Below, piece by piece: positions 4,681 to 5,167 of a DNA stretch of 5,167 bases. The stretch covers positions 1 to 5,167 of the forward strand of contig VBEI01000098.1 in assembly GCA_005882715.1 (NCBI GenBank). The letters run 5' to 3'. The position numbers and the translations under genes are program-made. Within the stretch, counting starts at the first letter, position 1. Each line of letters opens with the position of its first letter. The stretch comes from Chloroflexota bacterium. Lineage in GTDB: Bacteria; Chloroflexota; Dehalococcoidia; SM23-28-2; RBG-16-64-32. The notes below the pieces were generated by a model. That model had not been told where the DNA came from and did no database searches. It saw only the letters and a program-made list of their open reading frames with translations.

Positions 4681-5167
4681 ATGCGCGCACCCGATCTCGC
4701 TGCGGAACGCGCCCTTTGGGGAGCAGGCGTCGGGCTCATCGCCGGAATCGACGAAGTCGGCCGCGGGCCGCTGGCAGGGCCGGTAGCGGCGGGCGCGGTC
4801 ATTCTTCCGCAGCTGCCTCGGATAACCGGCCGTTTTCGCTGGTTGTCGCGTGTACGCGATAGCAAACAACTGCTTCCTGCCGCGCGTGAAGAGCTGGCCG
4901 AATACATCTGGGAGTTCGCATTTGCTGCTGGCGTCGCCTTCGTCTCGGTTTCGGCAATAGACCGCATCGGCATCGCCGAGGCGTCGCGCCAGGCGATGCT
5001 TGGTGCCCTCGCCGAACTCGGCGCGCCACCCCAGCACCTCCTAATCGATGCCTTTCGCCTGCCTGCTTGCCGCTTGCCTCAAACGCCGATCATCGACGGT
5101 GATGAGAAGTCGCTCTCAATCGCCTGCGCCTCCATCATCGCCAAGGTGGCGCGGGACCGTGTGATGG
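4681..5167 (+). CDS. rnhB: Ribonuclease HII (3' end outside the window)
   Basis: RNase HII cleaves RNA in RNA-DNA hybrids and single ribonucleotides embedded in DNA, working in replication and ribonucleotide excision repair. The visible 162 codons cover most of the catalytic domain. GIDEVGRGPLAGPV (22-35) supplies D24 and E25; DSKQL is at 60-64; LLIDAF (120-125) supplies D123; GDEKSLSIACASIIAKVARD (140-159) supplies D159. These match the four acidic metal-binding residues of the family (D18, E19, D107 and D124 in Thermotoga maritima). The family usually has DG where this has D123-A124, a mild variation. The ATG at 4681 is preceded at 7 nt by GAGGT (4669-4673). An ATG at 4667 is out of frame. 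The frame is still open at 5167, so roughly the last quarter or less of the protein is missing. It is transcribed divergently from the tautomerase gene. Confidence 0.96.
   Translation, partial: MRAPDLAAERALWGAGVGLIAGIDEVGRGPLAGPVAAGAVILPQLPRITGRFRWLSRVRDSKQLLPAAREELAEYIWEFAFAAGVAFVSVSAIDRIGIAEASRQAMLGALAELGAPPQHLLIDAFRLPACRLPQTPIIDGDEKSLSIACASIIAKVARDRVM

Noticed and set aside
4585..5037. A 150-residue minus-strand reading frame opposite rnhB
   Set aside because: The plus strand encodes clear RNase HII motifs (GIDEVGRG, DSKQL, GDEKSLSIACASIIAKVARD), so this frame is a shadow.
82..5167. A hidden novel system such as a defence, mobile or biosynthetic cluster
   Set aside because: All long coding frames are accounted for by known housekeeping families, intergenic gaps are under 140 bp, and there are no direct repeats, integrase or transposase genes.

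Overview
This window is a compact bacterial housekeeping region. Most of it is read on the minus strand, so transcription runs from high to low coordinates. In that order it holds a small 4-oxalocrotonate-tautomerase-family protein (4358-4546), the membrane AAA+ protease gene ftsH (2269-4224), the ribosomal protein cluster rplU-rpmA-rpmE (bL21 1570-2172, bL27 1303-1563, bL31 1093-1296) and a DUF1385/YqhQ-family membrane protein (82-1023). Positions 1-47 may hold the first codons of the next minus-strand gene. On the plus strand, diverging from the tautomerase gene, lies rnhB (ribonuclease HII) from 4681; it runs off the right edge. No tRNA, rRNA, CRISPR array, insertion sequence or phage gene was seen.

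Organism: a bacterium of moderately high GC. bL27 begins directly at the mature-type MAHKKSGG and lacks the cleaved N-terminal extension typical of Firmicutes. bL31 is the four-cysteine zinc form. The order rplU-rpmA-rpmE-DUF1385 next to ftsH, with a long charged tail on bL21, points to Chloroflexota, perhaps Thermomicrobia-like. This is inferred from gene order and family memory, not from a search.

How the parts fit: bL21, bL27 and bL31 are all large-subunit proteins, and the gaps of 6 nt between their genes indicate co-translation from one mRNA. A good promoter (TGGACA-17 bp-TAGAAT, 2227-2255) lies in the short gap after ftsH, so the ribosomal cluster can be transcribed on its own. ftsH has an extended -10 promoter (TGCTATAAT). 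Both ftsH and rplU have a GC-rich stem-loop very near the predicted 5' end of their mRNA. A hairpin after rpmE may lower expression of the DUF1385 gene.

The strongest oddity is the start of rplU. The conserved bL21 N-terminus (YAVIRTGGRQYRVE) is fully encoded, but the codon where Met should be is ATT, 5 nt after a GGAGGA Shine-Dalgarno, and no ATG, GTG or TTG is available in frame before codon 32. Other points are the 94-residue alternating-charge tail on bL21 and a tautomerase that keeps Pro1 and Arg11 but has Ile where 4-OT has Arg39. I saw no evidence of a novel multi-gene system.
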